Made by a program: the position numbers and the translations under genes
Notes under the pieces: generated by a model
The model's database searches: none
What the model was told of the DNA's origin: nothing
The model's input: the letters and a program-made list of their open reading frames with translations, nothing else
Source of the DNA: Prorocentrum cordatum
Taxonomy: Eukaryota; Sar; Dinophyceae; Prorocentrales; Prorocentraceae
Assembly: GCA_963575745.1 (NCBI GenBank)
Contig: CAUYUJ010022044.1
Location: forward strand, 65,354 to 129,353
Direction of reading: 5' to 3'
Length of the DNA: 64,000 bases
In this document: positions 10,686 through 18,934 of the stretch, one piece after another
Layout of the letters: each line of letters opens with the position of its first letter
How positions within the stretch are numbered: the first letter of the stretch is position 1

Positions 10686-11288
10686 ATGGCGGACCCAGCC
10701 GTGGCCAACGTGAAGAAGGCCTTGTGGGGACAGCTCAAGGCTGAGCGGTCCGAGCATGCTCTCTCGTTCGCCGTCTCTTTCAGCGACGGTCAGAGGCCTC
10801 AGATTGTGTCGGTCACCGCGGCAGGTGACATCCCCAAGCACGGGCTGAAATTAGTGCCCATGACCACGTCTGTGGGAACAGGGCCCAAGGTCCCAACATC
10901 CGCAGTGGAGGTCGAGGTGGCGGGTTTGGCCAGCGGCCAAAAGTGCTGGCTGGTTCCAAAGCTCGAGCTCGCCCCCATCCCCAAAGGCCCCGAGCCCCTT
11001 AAGGTGCCGTTCTGGGCCGTCCCCACAGGCAAAGCCCCGTCGACTGTGAATATGTGCGTCAAGTGGCAGCGCGTGCACGTGTCCGCTGGCGAAGGCCAGG
11101 CCACGTCGTTCGCGCGCATTCCTTACCTCACGAATCCCGCCCCTATCAAGAAGGGCGATAAGCTTTTCAAGCCCGTGCTTTCGCCTGCGGAGCCCGATCC
11201 GTCGGCGGCTTCAGGCTCCAGCTCGAAGGCCAAGCCGAAGGCTCCGTCGAAGGCTGCGCCTGTGCCCAAGAGGGCCAAGAGGAGCTGA
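10686..11288 (+). CDS. Gene B: unrecognised 200-aa protein with basic C-terminus
   Basis: An uninterrupted 200-codon frame opens with ATGGCGGACCCAGCC (MADPAVANVKKALWG) and closes with TGA. I do not recognise it. The first ~170 residues have ordinary mixed composition (alternating hydrophobic and charged, consistent with beta-rich folding). The last ~30 are Ser/Ala/Pro/Lys-rich and end in PKRAKRS, a plausible nuclear localisation signal (inference). No signal peptide or membrane segment. It lies in the spacer of the 1-kb inverted repeat together with gene C and on the same strand as A, C, D and E. No convincing SL relic was found upstream. The start is chosen because it is the first in-frame ATG; upstream sequence reads as low complexity. 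Confidence 0.7.
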   Translation: MADPAVANVKKALWGQLKAERSEHALSFAVSFSDGQRPQIVSVTAAGDIPKHGLKLVPMTTSVGTGPKVPTSAVEVEVAGLASGQKCWLVPKLELAPIPKGPEPLKVPFWAVPTGKAPSTVNMCVKWQRVHVSAGEGQATSFARIPYLTNPAPIKKGDKLFKPVLSPAEPDPSAASGSSSKAKPKAPSKAAPVPKRAKRS

Positions 11289-11965
11289 GCTGCTGGAGCG
11301 TCCGTCCGAAGCAGCTTGACATAGTTGGAAGGGCAGTGGGGAGGCTGACGGGGGGAAGGGTAGTGGACGACAACGGGGAGGGTACTGGACCGTTGTGTAT
11401 ATGCAGCTCTGTACCGCCGCGGCTGTGCACCCCCTTGCCGCTGCTCGAGTGTCCGAGCGGCTACGGCGGGAGGCAGGTAAGTGATTGATTGGTAGGCTGC
11501 CCTTCGCACATATCGTGCGCTCCAGCGTCGGGCTGGCTTGCGTGTTTTTGCGTGTGAAGCGGTGCTCGTGGAGCGGGGCTGGCCTCGACGCGGAACATGT
11601 GTGGGCTTTATAGGGGCATCTCTTGGAGCCCTCTGGGGAGCCCGTTGGAACTGCGTCAGTGCCTTCGCGAGCCATCGGAGAGGCGCACGGGGGCCCCGTG
11701 GCATCTCCAAGAGGGCCCGAAGACGACCCCAAGAGGCTTCCAAGACGGCCCAAGAAGCCCCCCAGGCGGCAAGTTCGAGCGACAACATTCGGCATCGCAT
11801 AGAATGGGGGAAAAACCATTGGCACGCAATGAAAGGATAGCATCTCCGTTTCGGGCCCCGTCTTTACAGAAACGCCTGCTGTTCGGGCCCTCTTGGAGCC
11901 GTCTTGGAGCTCTCTGGGGCGGTCCGTGGGCTTCTCTTGGGGCCATATTGCCCCCGCCCATGAAG
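11289..11965. other. B-C intergenic, no gene seen
   Basis: Contains a short CCCAAGA/CTTGGAGCC-type stretch (about 11,600-11,770 and 11,885-11,960), part of the dispersed degenerate family. No frame here has gene-like composition. Confidence 0.5.
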
Positions 11966-11969
11966 CTCC

Positions 11970-12312
11970 GTAAACGGTGCAAGATAGAGGGGGTGCACGC
12001 ATACGGTACAAGATAGAGGGTTGCACGTAAACGGTACAAAATAGAGGGTTGTACGTAATACCAGATAGAGGGTTGCACGTTAACGATACAAGATAGAAAG
12101 TTGCACGTGAACGGTACAAGATAAACGGACATGTACACGCAAACGGTGCATAATTGAGGGTTGCACGTAAACGGTACAAGATCGAGGGTAGAATCGACGC
12201 GACTGGAGGGTTGCACGTAGACGGTACAAGATAGAGGGGTTGCACGTAAACGGTACACAATAGAGGGTTGCACGTAAACGGTACAAGATAAACGGTACCA
12301 GATAGAGGGGAG
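11970..12312. repeat. ~28-bp minisatellite (GTTGCACGTAAACGGTACAA unit)
   Basis: About a dozen diverged units of GGTTGCACGTAAACGGTACAAGATAGAG, with spacing mostly 26-29 bp and some irregular members. The minus strand reads as a pseudo-repetitive peptide, which is an artefact. It sits between genes B and C. Confidence 0.92.
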
Positions 12313-12564
12313 TCGTCGTCGTCGTCGTCGACGTCGCCGGCCAACGCCATCTCGCAATCGGCCCCATAGACCCCTCCTGAGGTCTAAACGCACAAGTTGT
12401 TCGAGCCGCGTCCAGCGGCTGCGACGATGGGGGCCCTCGAGGGCCAGAAGCATGCCCCGAAGCTTCGTGGGCTCGTGGAAGACAGCACTGCAAGCATGGG
12501 GTCGCCTGAAGACAAATGTCCTGGGGCCGCCTCAAATAAGTATCATCAGAAACGACATCGCCGT

Positions 12565-12591
12565 CCGTAACCATTTCGGCTCTGGCTCAAA
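12565..12591 (+). other. Relict spliced leader upstream of gene C
   Basis: CCGTAACCATTTCGGCTC (12,565-12,582) matches the SL core CCGTAGCCATTTTGGCTC at 16 of 18 positions. It is followed at once by TGGCTCAAA, which matches the end of a second SL copy. The ATG of gene C is 69 nt downstream. The tandem arrangement is the pattern expected after repeated trans-splicing and reinsertion. Confidence 0.8.
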
Positions 12592-12651
12592 CGAGGTCGC
12601 TCAGCTCCCCGCGCCCTGCCATCGACCTACGCGCGGGCCGCTCGCGTCGAC

Positions 12652-13425
12652 ATGTGCTCGATCGTGGAGGGGTTCGTCCAAGTGAGTCGGGCAGCCAGCC
12701 CGAACAGTGGCAACAGCTGGTACCCGCTAGTCGTGCAGCACACCGACTTGCGCAAGTACGTCGTGGCCGACAAGCTAGATAACAAGCTCGTGCGCTTCAC
12801 AGGCGGCAAGGTTGCCATGATCGACGAGCTGGTGCGGCTCAGGAACAAGCGTACCAACGAGATGATGGCCGTGGCGGACATGGGCGTCGACCCGCTGGGC
12901 GGGCCCTCCCAGTCCACCCCCGCTGTGTACCAGCTCAAACGCCCGCGCAAGGAGCTGATTGACGAGATCGACAGCTCGACGGTGATCACCGCTAAGTTGG
13001 AGGACGGCGCCTCGCGTGACGTTCGGGTTCGCACTGCGGCGGACCCCAGGGCGAAGTTGTGTCTCGAGCTCACGCCAGATTCGATGGACCTACTCTGCGA
13101 GACCCCCAGCGTGCCAGATGTCAGCGACGAGTTCATCCCGATCATTGACAGCGAGGTGGTGGAGTGGGTGCGGCACAGGCGGTCGTGCAGGGTGCAGTTC
13201 TTTGCGCAAGCCTCGCAGAAGTGGAAGATCAAGTCCATGAAGGTGCCTAGTGCCGCAACTGAGGCGGCCTACCAGGAGAACGTGAACAGGGTGGTGGCGG
13301 TGTTGGAGGCGTTCTACCACGAGTGGCACTTCGACAACGACGCAGCCCAGGACGCCGACCCCCACTCGGAAGCTGACGCGGCAGGAGGCGCAGCGGGCGC
13401 TGCGGCAGTTGACGGCGGGGAGTAG
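12652..13425 (+). CDS. Gene C: unrecognised 257-aa protein
   Basis: A 257-codon frame from ATG at 12,652 (MCSIVEGFVQ), the first in-frame ATG after the SL relic, to TAG at 13,423-13,425. I do not recognise the family. Composition is ordinary: charged and amphipathic throughout, with a Lys/Arg-rich patch near residue 100 (YQLKRPRKEL), a likely helical stretch near residues 205-230, and an acidic then Ala/Gly-rich tail (DADPHSEADAAGG). No membrane segment or signal peptide. No introns are needed. It shares strand and neighbourhood with A, B, D and the transposase-like E, so it may be element-encoded (inference). Confidence 0.72.
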   Translation: MCSIVEGFVQVSRAASPNSGNSWYPLVVQHTDLRKYVVADKLDNKLVRFTGGKVAMIDELVRLRNKRTNEMMAVADMGVDPLGGPSQSTPAVYQLKRPRKELIDEIDSSTVITAKLEDGASRDVRVRTAADPRAKLCLELTPDSMDLLCETPSVPDVSDEFIPIIDSEVVEWVRHRRSCRVQFFAQASQKWKIKSMKVPSAATEAAYQENVNRVVAVLEAFYHEWHFDNDAAQDADPHSEADAAGGAAGAAAVDGGE

Positions 13426-13760
13426 GGCCGACGGCAATGGCTGTTTCTCTCGACCTTTCTGAGGGGATGGCGGTGCTCCCGCACGGGCGCGGCGAGCCCG
13501 TCGAGCCACATCTTTCGTCTGGATGTGCGCGCAGTTTGCTTCATGATCGAATTCACTGCGCACTGCCGCAGCGATGGGGTCGCCCGCGCTTGGGCTCGCT
13601 GGCGGGCAAGCACTCGTGAGGACAACTACGCGGCACGAGGTGCCAGACTGTCAGAAAACAGCCATCACCACCCCGACAGCCTGTTGAACGATGCGTCGGT
13701 GATGCGCGTGAGCCGCCGAAACCTTTATCGGCTGAGGCGCATCTGGCAGATGCATCGTCG
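13426..13760. other. Unannotated stretch after gene C
   Basis: No gene, RNA or clear repeat recognised. Ordinary GC-rich sequence leading into the hairpin cluster. Confidence 0.4.
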
Positions 13761-13978
13761 GTGCGAAGTGCTACCTAGCACTTCGGACGCCATGTGCGAA
13801 CTCCCACCTGGCACTTCGGACAACCGTCCGATGTCACGCCTGTGACTTTGGACAGCCAGGCTAATGAAAATGATATGACAGATCGGTGCGAAGTGGCAGG
13901 TGTCACTTCGAACATCTGTCCGAAGTGCCAGGTGGCACTTCGCACAGGGCGTGCGAAGTGCCAGGTAGCACTTCGCAC
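13761..13978. repeat. Cluster of six ~28-bp imperfect palindromes
   Basis: Six hairpins share the plan GT(G/C)CGAAGTGCCA-GG-TGGCACTTCG(C/G)AC: near 13,761, 13,794, 13,828, 13,886, 13,918 and 13,951. The last (13,951-13,978) has perfect 11-bp outer arms GTGCGAAGTGC / GCACTTCGCAC. Copies vary by compensating and non-compensating changes. Function unknown. Confidence 0.85.
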
Positions 13979-14263
13979 AAAGGTGGACCCCATCGCACGT
14001 CTCTCGATCTCCATCGCTATACTCCACTCTGCCTGGTCGCTGAGCGGTATGCAGGCGCGCCGCTGCAGGCGAAGTATACCGTCCGGCCATTTTTCTGTGA
14101 GGCGTCACCGCGAAAACTTGGGAACTCCGTGGTTCCCGTCTTGGCGCCCTCTTGGGCCTTTCTGTGGCCTTGAGCCGAGATTTCTTGAGCCAACCAGTGC
14201 AACCGTTCAAGCGCTGACAGAAACCCCGAGAGCTACACTGCGCCACCGACGAACAGCATTGCA

Positions 14264-15358
14264 AATCCCACCAGCCCTCTGGGCGCAGGTGGTATAGCGC
14301 GTTTCCGTTTCCAACCTCCTCCCTTTCCCTGTTCGGGAGGTTTACCTCACCCCCCCTCCTTGCGTCTGGACGGGGGGGGGGGGGCGATGTGTCAGAGCGT
14401 CTTTCTTGGCCCAAGATCGCTACAGGAGGGCCCCAGAAACTCCAAGATTGCCTCCAAGATGGCCCAAGGTAGCGGTAGACGGGTCAAGATAGCCCCCGAC
14501 ACGCGTCCAAGAGGCCTCAAGACGGCCCCAAGACGGTTTCAAGTGCCCTCCGAGGCCTCCAAGGACCCCCCCCCAAGATGCCAAAATCATTCAAAAACCT
14601 AAGGGAACTCAGTGGTTGTTGCCTTCTCGCTGCTTCGCCTCCGAAGGGCTCTTGATGCCTCAAGGTGGCCCCAAGATGGCCCAAGACAATCCCAAGAGGG
14701 GCCCAAGAGAGCCCCAAGACGGCCCCAAGAGCGCCCAAGAGCGCTTCAAGAGCGGACCAAGAGGGCCCCAAGACTGCATGGTTGAGCCTCCGAGGGGGGG
14801 AGGGCAAGAATTAACGCAGCCCCTCTTGTTGATCAATGCTGCCAAAAACTGCACCATGAGGCCTCCCAGACCACTCCCAAGAGCCCCAAGAAGGCCCCCC
14901 AGACCCCCCAAAAGAGCCCCAAGAGGGCCCAAAGACGCCCCAAAAGAGCACCACGAAGCCCCAAGACGCCCCAAGAGAGCTCCACGAAGCCCCAAGAAGG
15001 CCCTAAGAGGACCTCAGGAGAGCCCCAAGAAAGAGCCATAGGAGGCCCCAAGGGGGACCCAATAGAATCCCAAGCGGGCCCCCAGATGCCTCCAAGTTTC
15101 GGAACGCACGCGAATTTAAGATACAAATCAATGCAACAGCCATTACGAGTCATTGAAATACCCCATCACCTCTCATCGACGCACCATCGTAACTTGCACG
15201 GATTTCCATCTTAAGCTTCAATGCGGGAAGCTATGTGTGATGCGTGTGTTCTCGAAGACGGCTGCGCGACTGCATGCGTTCTGCCGCCCCTGATTCACCA
15301 ACTCCCATGCTGATCGTTTCTGGATGGGATGGTGGGGATACGCGAAGCGTCAAGAATT
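14264..15358. repeat. Right arm of the ~1-kb inverted repeat
   Basis: Reverse complement of 9,433-10,471, about 1,095 bp with indels. The interior is a CCCAAGA-type degenerate array and the ends are unique-looking. The outer end (ATACGCGAAGCGTCAAGAAT) lies about 35 bp before the SL relic of gene D. The spacer between the arms is 3.8 kb and contains genes B and C. Confidence 0.85.
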
Positions 15359-15390
15359 AACGGCGTACCCCTTCCCCCCCCCACCAATCC

Positions 15391-15410
15391 CTGTAGCCAT
15401 TTTGGCTCGT
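15391..15410 (+). other. Relict spliced leader upstream of gene D (well preserved)
   Basis: Contains GTAGCCATTTTGGCTC (15,393-15,408), identical to 16 consecutive nt of the dinoflagellate SL. Upstream CCT in place of CC and downstream GT in place of AA mark it as a relic. It lies 77 nt before the ATG of gene D. A 16-nt exact match is very unlikely by chance in this window. Confidence 0.9.
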
Positions 15411-15485
15411 TTACTGCTGGGGTGCCCCGCGTCTTCGGCCATACCCTGTGCACTACGCGTAGATACGTTAGCAGCGGCTTCTCCG

Positions 15486-18022
15486 ATGGCCTCGGAGTCT
15501 GACGTCGCGAACAGGCTGGTCGGGCTGATCGAGAGGCGCGTCAGGTTCATCGAGGCGCAGGCCACCGCTGGCATAGACCGCGAGAGCCTGTTGTCAGCTC
15601 AGTGCGGTGCGATAGTCAGCGAGATCATGCAGGAGCACGTCATGGATGAGGACGCGGCCACAGCAATCACCTCGGCCATCACTCGAGGCCCGTGGTCCGA
15701 CGGGCAGAAGCTTCAATTAGCCAGCGCCTTGCAGGAAGCAGTGGCCAAACCTTTGAAGGGCAAGAAGTCTAAGCGCGACCAGCAACACTGCATGTCGCTG
15801 GAGCGCTTCTTCACGGCTCCTGATTGGCACCTGCTCCGCAATCCCAACTTGGCAGAGGGGCCGAAAATCCATTGCATCGCGCACCGCATGTGGAGGCTGG
15901 GCATCACGTGCCCAGCGGAGAGCACCCAGAAGCGGGCCGCTGCAATCCTGCAGCTCGCGATGCATGCTGATGCTACTCCGTCTAAGCAGGAGGAGTGGCA
16001 GAAAAAGATCAAGGGCGAGGTTAAGACGCTGGACGAGGTGCGGTCGTACCCCCACTCCCACATCAAGAGGTACGTGCAGGACCCGACCATGCTGCCAGCG
16101 CAGGTCATGCAGTTCGCCTACGAGGGGACTGATGGCCCCGTGGAGTCCCAGGTGCTATAGCACAAGAAACCCCATCACATCCATGCCAAGTCACAGTCCG
16201 TGTCCACCCATGCTGTATCCTCCTCATCGTTGACCCGTGTCGTAAACTTTGAACGCATTGCCAAACCCCTCTCTCCTGTCATTGCCCTTTCCTCGTTGGT
16301 TGTACCGTTGGCGTCCATTCCTCACGCCATCCTTCCTGTTCGAACCCACCCTGCCCAACAATCCCTCTCATCCTCTACCCTCGTCCAATCCCTCCACGCA
16401 CCCTCGCTCATTGACCCCGCTCGCGCGCCAGGTTGATTTCGAGCACATGGAGCGGCTGGTGAGGCCGATGCCGTCGCGCAAGAGCCACAAGGCATCGGGT
16501 CGAGCTGTTGATCATCAGTTGATGGCGGCGCGGCCCCAGCCCGCCGTTGGGCAAGTGCAGGACCCCCTGGGCGCCATCTGGATCGCCATGCTGCGAAACC
16601 CGTCGCTCATCATGGAGGTGCAGCAGATGATCAACGACCTCGTGGGCACGAACCTCCAGCGCGACGTGAGTGGCAACCCCTTGCTCGGCACCAGGCCCAG
16701 GGGCGTTCGTACTGGTGAATCGGCGAGCAGTGGTAGCCCTGTGATGGGGTCGCCGCTGTATGGCCAGGCGTCGGCGATGCCCGCTGCTGCTGCTGGCCCT
16801 GTTCCGCTGGCTGATGCCGCCGCCGCGCCTGATGGCGCCGCGGACGGCATGGACGAGGCGGCAGCGCTGGAGAAGGCGATGGCCGATGCAGCCGAGGCCG
16901 CTGGCCGTGGCAAGGCTGCTGGTGTCGGGCGCTGCCCCAAGCGCCCGATGAAGCGCGCGGGCAAGACAGCTGCGGCCGCCGCCGAGGCCGATGATGATGG
17001 CGAGGCGGAGGAGGAGGATGACGCGGGCGCGCGCGTGAGGCGCCGCCCCGCGGCCAGGGGCAAGGCTGAGGGCAAGGGCAAGGGCAAGGGCAAGGCCAAG
17101 GCTAAGCCCGCGCCCAAGGCCAAGGCGGCCGCGGCCAAGGGCGAAGGCGCGCGGTGGCATAACGCGGGGACGAGGGGAGTGTGTAGGGTGAAGTGGGTGA
17201 GGAGGGTGAGGAGTAGGAGGATGAATGGGGGGAGGCAGGATGATGAGGAGACGGGGCTGGAGGGCGAGGAGGAGGGGGGAGGATGCGGAGAAGGAGGAGG
17301 AGGATGGGGAGCGTGAGAGTGAGGAGGAGTTGTTACCTCCAAGTGCGCATGGGAACAATCGAGGAGGGTCAGGATGAGGATGCGGGGGGAGAGTGGCGAT
17401 GAGGTGGAATGGTGGGTGAGATGGATAAGGAGCGATGGGGAGCGAATATATGCTGATGTGGGGGGGCTGGCGGCTGCAACGGGAGCCATGGTTTGGCGCA
17501 GGTGGGGGCGCACAGGCCTCGTCGGGCCCATGGAAAAAGCTGGCTATATGGCCGCACGCGGCTGGCCATGTTTATGGGAAGCAGTTCGGGGTTACCAGGG
17601 GATGCAGCGTTGTGTCGATGGTGTCCTGGCCCCCTCGCCCCTCCCACCCATTCCCAGGGCCCCCCTGTGAGAGCTGGGGTCCCAACCACCCCTCGAGGCC
17701 GCAAGCGATGCATCGAGGCCCCGTACCCAAAACATCACCCAAAGCACCCAAGTGCGCAGCCGTCACCCCTTCTCCCTATCCCATCCCCCGCGCCGCCGCC
17801 GCCCCAGGCAAGTGGGAGCATCGTGGCGCGTGGGGGGGGCTGAGCTTCGCGAGGTTCATCGCAGCCGACCAGATGTGGGAGGGCCGCTCCAAGAATGCTT
17901 TTGCTAGTAGCGCTTACACCAAGGCTAAGTCTCTTGCCAGAGCGCACGGCCTCAGCGACGCGCAGTGCGTTGAGTTCGGGAGGTTCGTTTACCAGCGAGC
18001 CTCGTCAGTGTTTCGTGGCTAG
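15486..18022 (+). CDS. Gene D: unrecognised ~531-aa protein, three exons
   Basis: Predicted exons are 15,486-16,151, 16,432-17,146 and 17,808-18,022, joining to 531 codons plus TAG. The start ATGGCCTCGGAG follows the SL relic. Intron 1 (280 bp) is CAG|GTGC...CCAG|GTT, phase 0. Intron 2 (661 bp) is GAAG|GCGC...CCAG|GCAA, phase 1, a GC-AG intron. Residues 1-222 look helical and globular (repeated Lys/Glu and hydrophobic heptads). Exon 2 ends in an Ala-rich, then acidic (EADDDGEAEEEDD), then strongly basic Lys-Gly/Lys-Ala tail (KGKGKGKAKAKP). Exon 3 is a compact module with aromatic and basic residues (WEHRGAWGGLSFARF). I do not recognise the family; a nucleic-acid-binding role is only suggested by the basic tail. 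Exon 2's end is chosen because only this donor keeps exon 3 in frame. Confidence 0.7.
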
Positions 18023-18500
18023 ATCTCTCGGTGGCCCTTCTGGGCCTTGCAGTGTTCTGAAGCCCCTAGAGCGCCCTCAATGGAAAGACATGCGGGTTTG
18101 AGTTTGCACTGTCGGCGCCAGCGATTCGGGGTGATTGCGCAAGCAACGCATATAGCACCACGGCGACTGGATGCCGCTCTGCCCTCTTCAATCCTCGTTG
18201 CCACCGTCGTGCAATGCCCGCCCCATCCTCTCTATGTCACTCTGTCTCTCTTTCCCATCCCTCGCTCCCTCCTCACGCCTTCCCTTCCTGCCCCTCTATC
18301 TCTCCCTCGCTCTCTCGCTCGCTCTCTCGCTCGCTTGCTTGCTCGCTCTCCCTTTCTCTCTCTCACTACCTGGGGGCATGCACTTGATACATGTCTTGCC
18401 GATGTGCCACTCTAACGGGCAAACCGTATCAACCTGGGTGCGAGCGGACGAGCACCCTAAACCCTGGCGCATACCGTAGGCTGCAGAAGCAAGCGCCTCG
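18023..18500. other. D-E intergenic with CT-rich stretch
   Basis: Includes a CTCGCTCTCT/CTCTCTCGCT tract at about 18,290-18,365. No gene recognised. Confidence 0.6.
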
Positions 18501-18502
18501 CT

Positions 18503-18792
18503 CGAGACGTCCTCACAATCGAATGTTAAAGCAAAGGGTCGTGGGCAACCATGCGCACAACTCGCTTGGGACATCGTCACAACTTGAGATGCAATGCCTT
18601 CAGGGATGCTGGGACCAACGAGTTGCTGGAGACATCTTCACAATCTGTCCTGAAAGCAGACGCAACCAAACAAGCCATGTGCATGAGGCGAACCAACAAT
18701 CTGGGCTCGTACGGGACCCGTGGAACACCCCGTGGCGCAACCCCCTGTTTGATGTTGAAAGCAGGGCCTCGATCGAGACATCCTTGACGATT
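18503..18792. repeat. Diverged GAGACATC-TCACAATC repeats
   Basis: Related phrases CGAGACGTCCTCACAATCG (18,503), TGGGACATCGTCACAACTTG (about 18,567), GGAGACATCTTCACAATCTG (about 18,628) and CGAGACATCCTTGACGATTG (about 18,774) suggest an old tandem or subterminal repeat just upstream of gene E. Confidence 0.5.
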
Positions 18793-18814
18793 GGGCGAGG
18801 GACGACCCTGAGCT

Positions 18815-18886
18815 GAGTGTGAGCGGTCTGTGTGATTGAATATGGGTGTGCATATCCAGATTCACTCACACAGACCGCTCACACTC
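18815..18886. repeat. 72-bp inverted repeat (hairpin) upstream of gene E
   Basis: GAGTGTGAGCGGTCTGTGTGA (18,815-18,835) has an exact reverse complement at 18,866-18,886. The intervening 30 bp partly continue the pairing (TTGAAT / ATTCA). It lies 25 bp before the SL-like relic of gene E. Could be an abutted pair of terminal inverted repeats, or a transcription or processing signal. Confidence 0.92.
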
Positions 18887-18910
18887 GCGGGTACCTCCGA
18901 GGTCGTCGAG

Positions 18911-18932
18911 TCCGTAACCGTTTGTGTTCGAG
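18911..18932 (+). other. Possible relict spliced leader immediately before gene E
   Basis: The 22 nt aligned without gaps to the SL agree at 16 positions (TCCGTA, CC, TTT and the final AG preserved). They end 2 nt before the ATG at 18,935. The match is weaker than the relics of C and D and could be chance, but its position is as expected. Confidence 0.4.
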
Positions 18933-18934
18933 TC

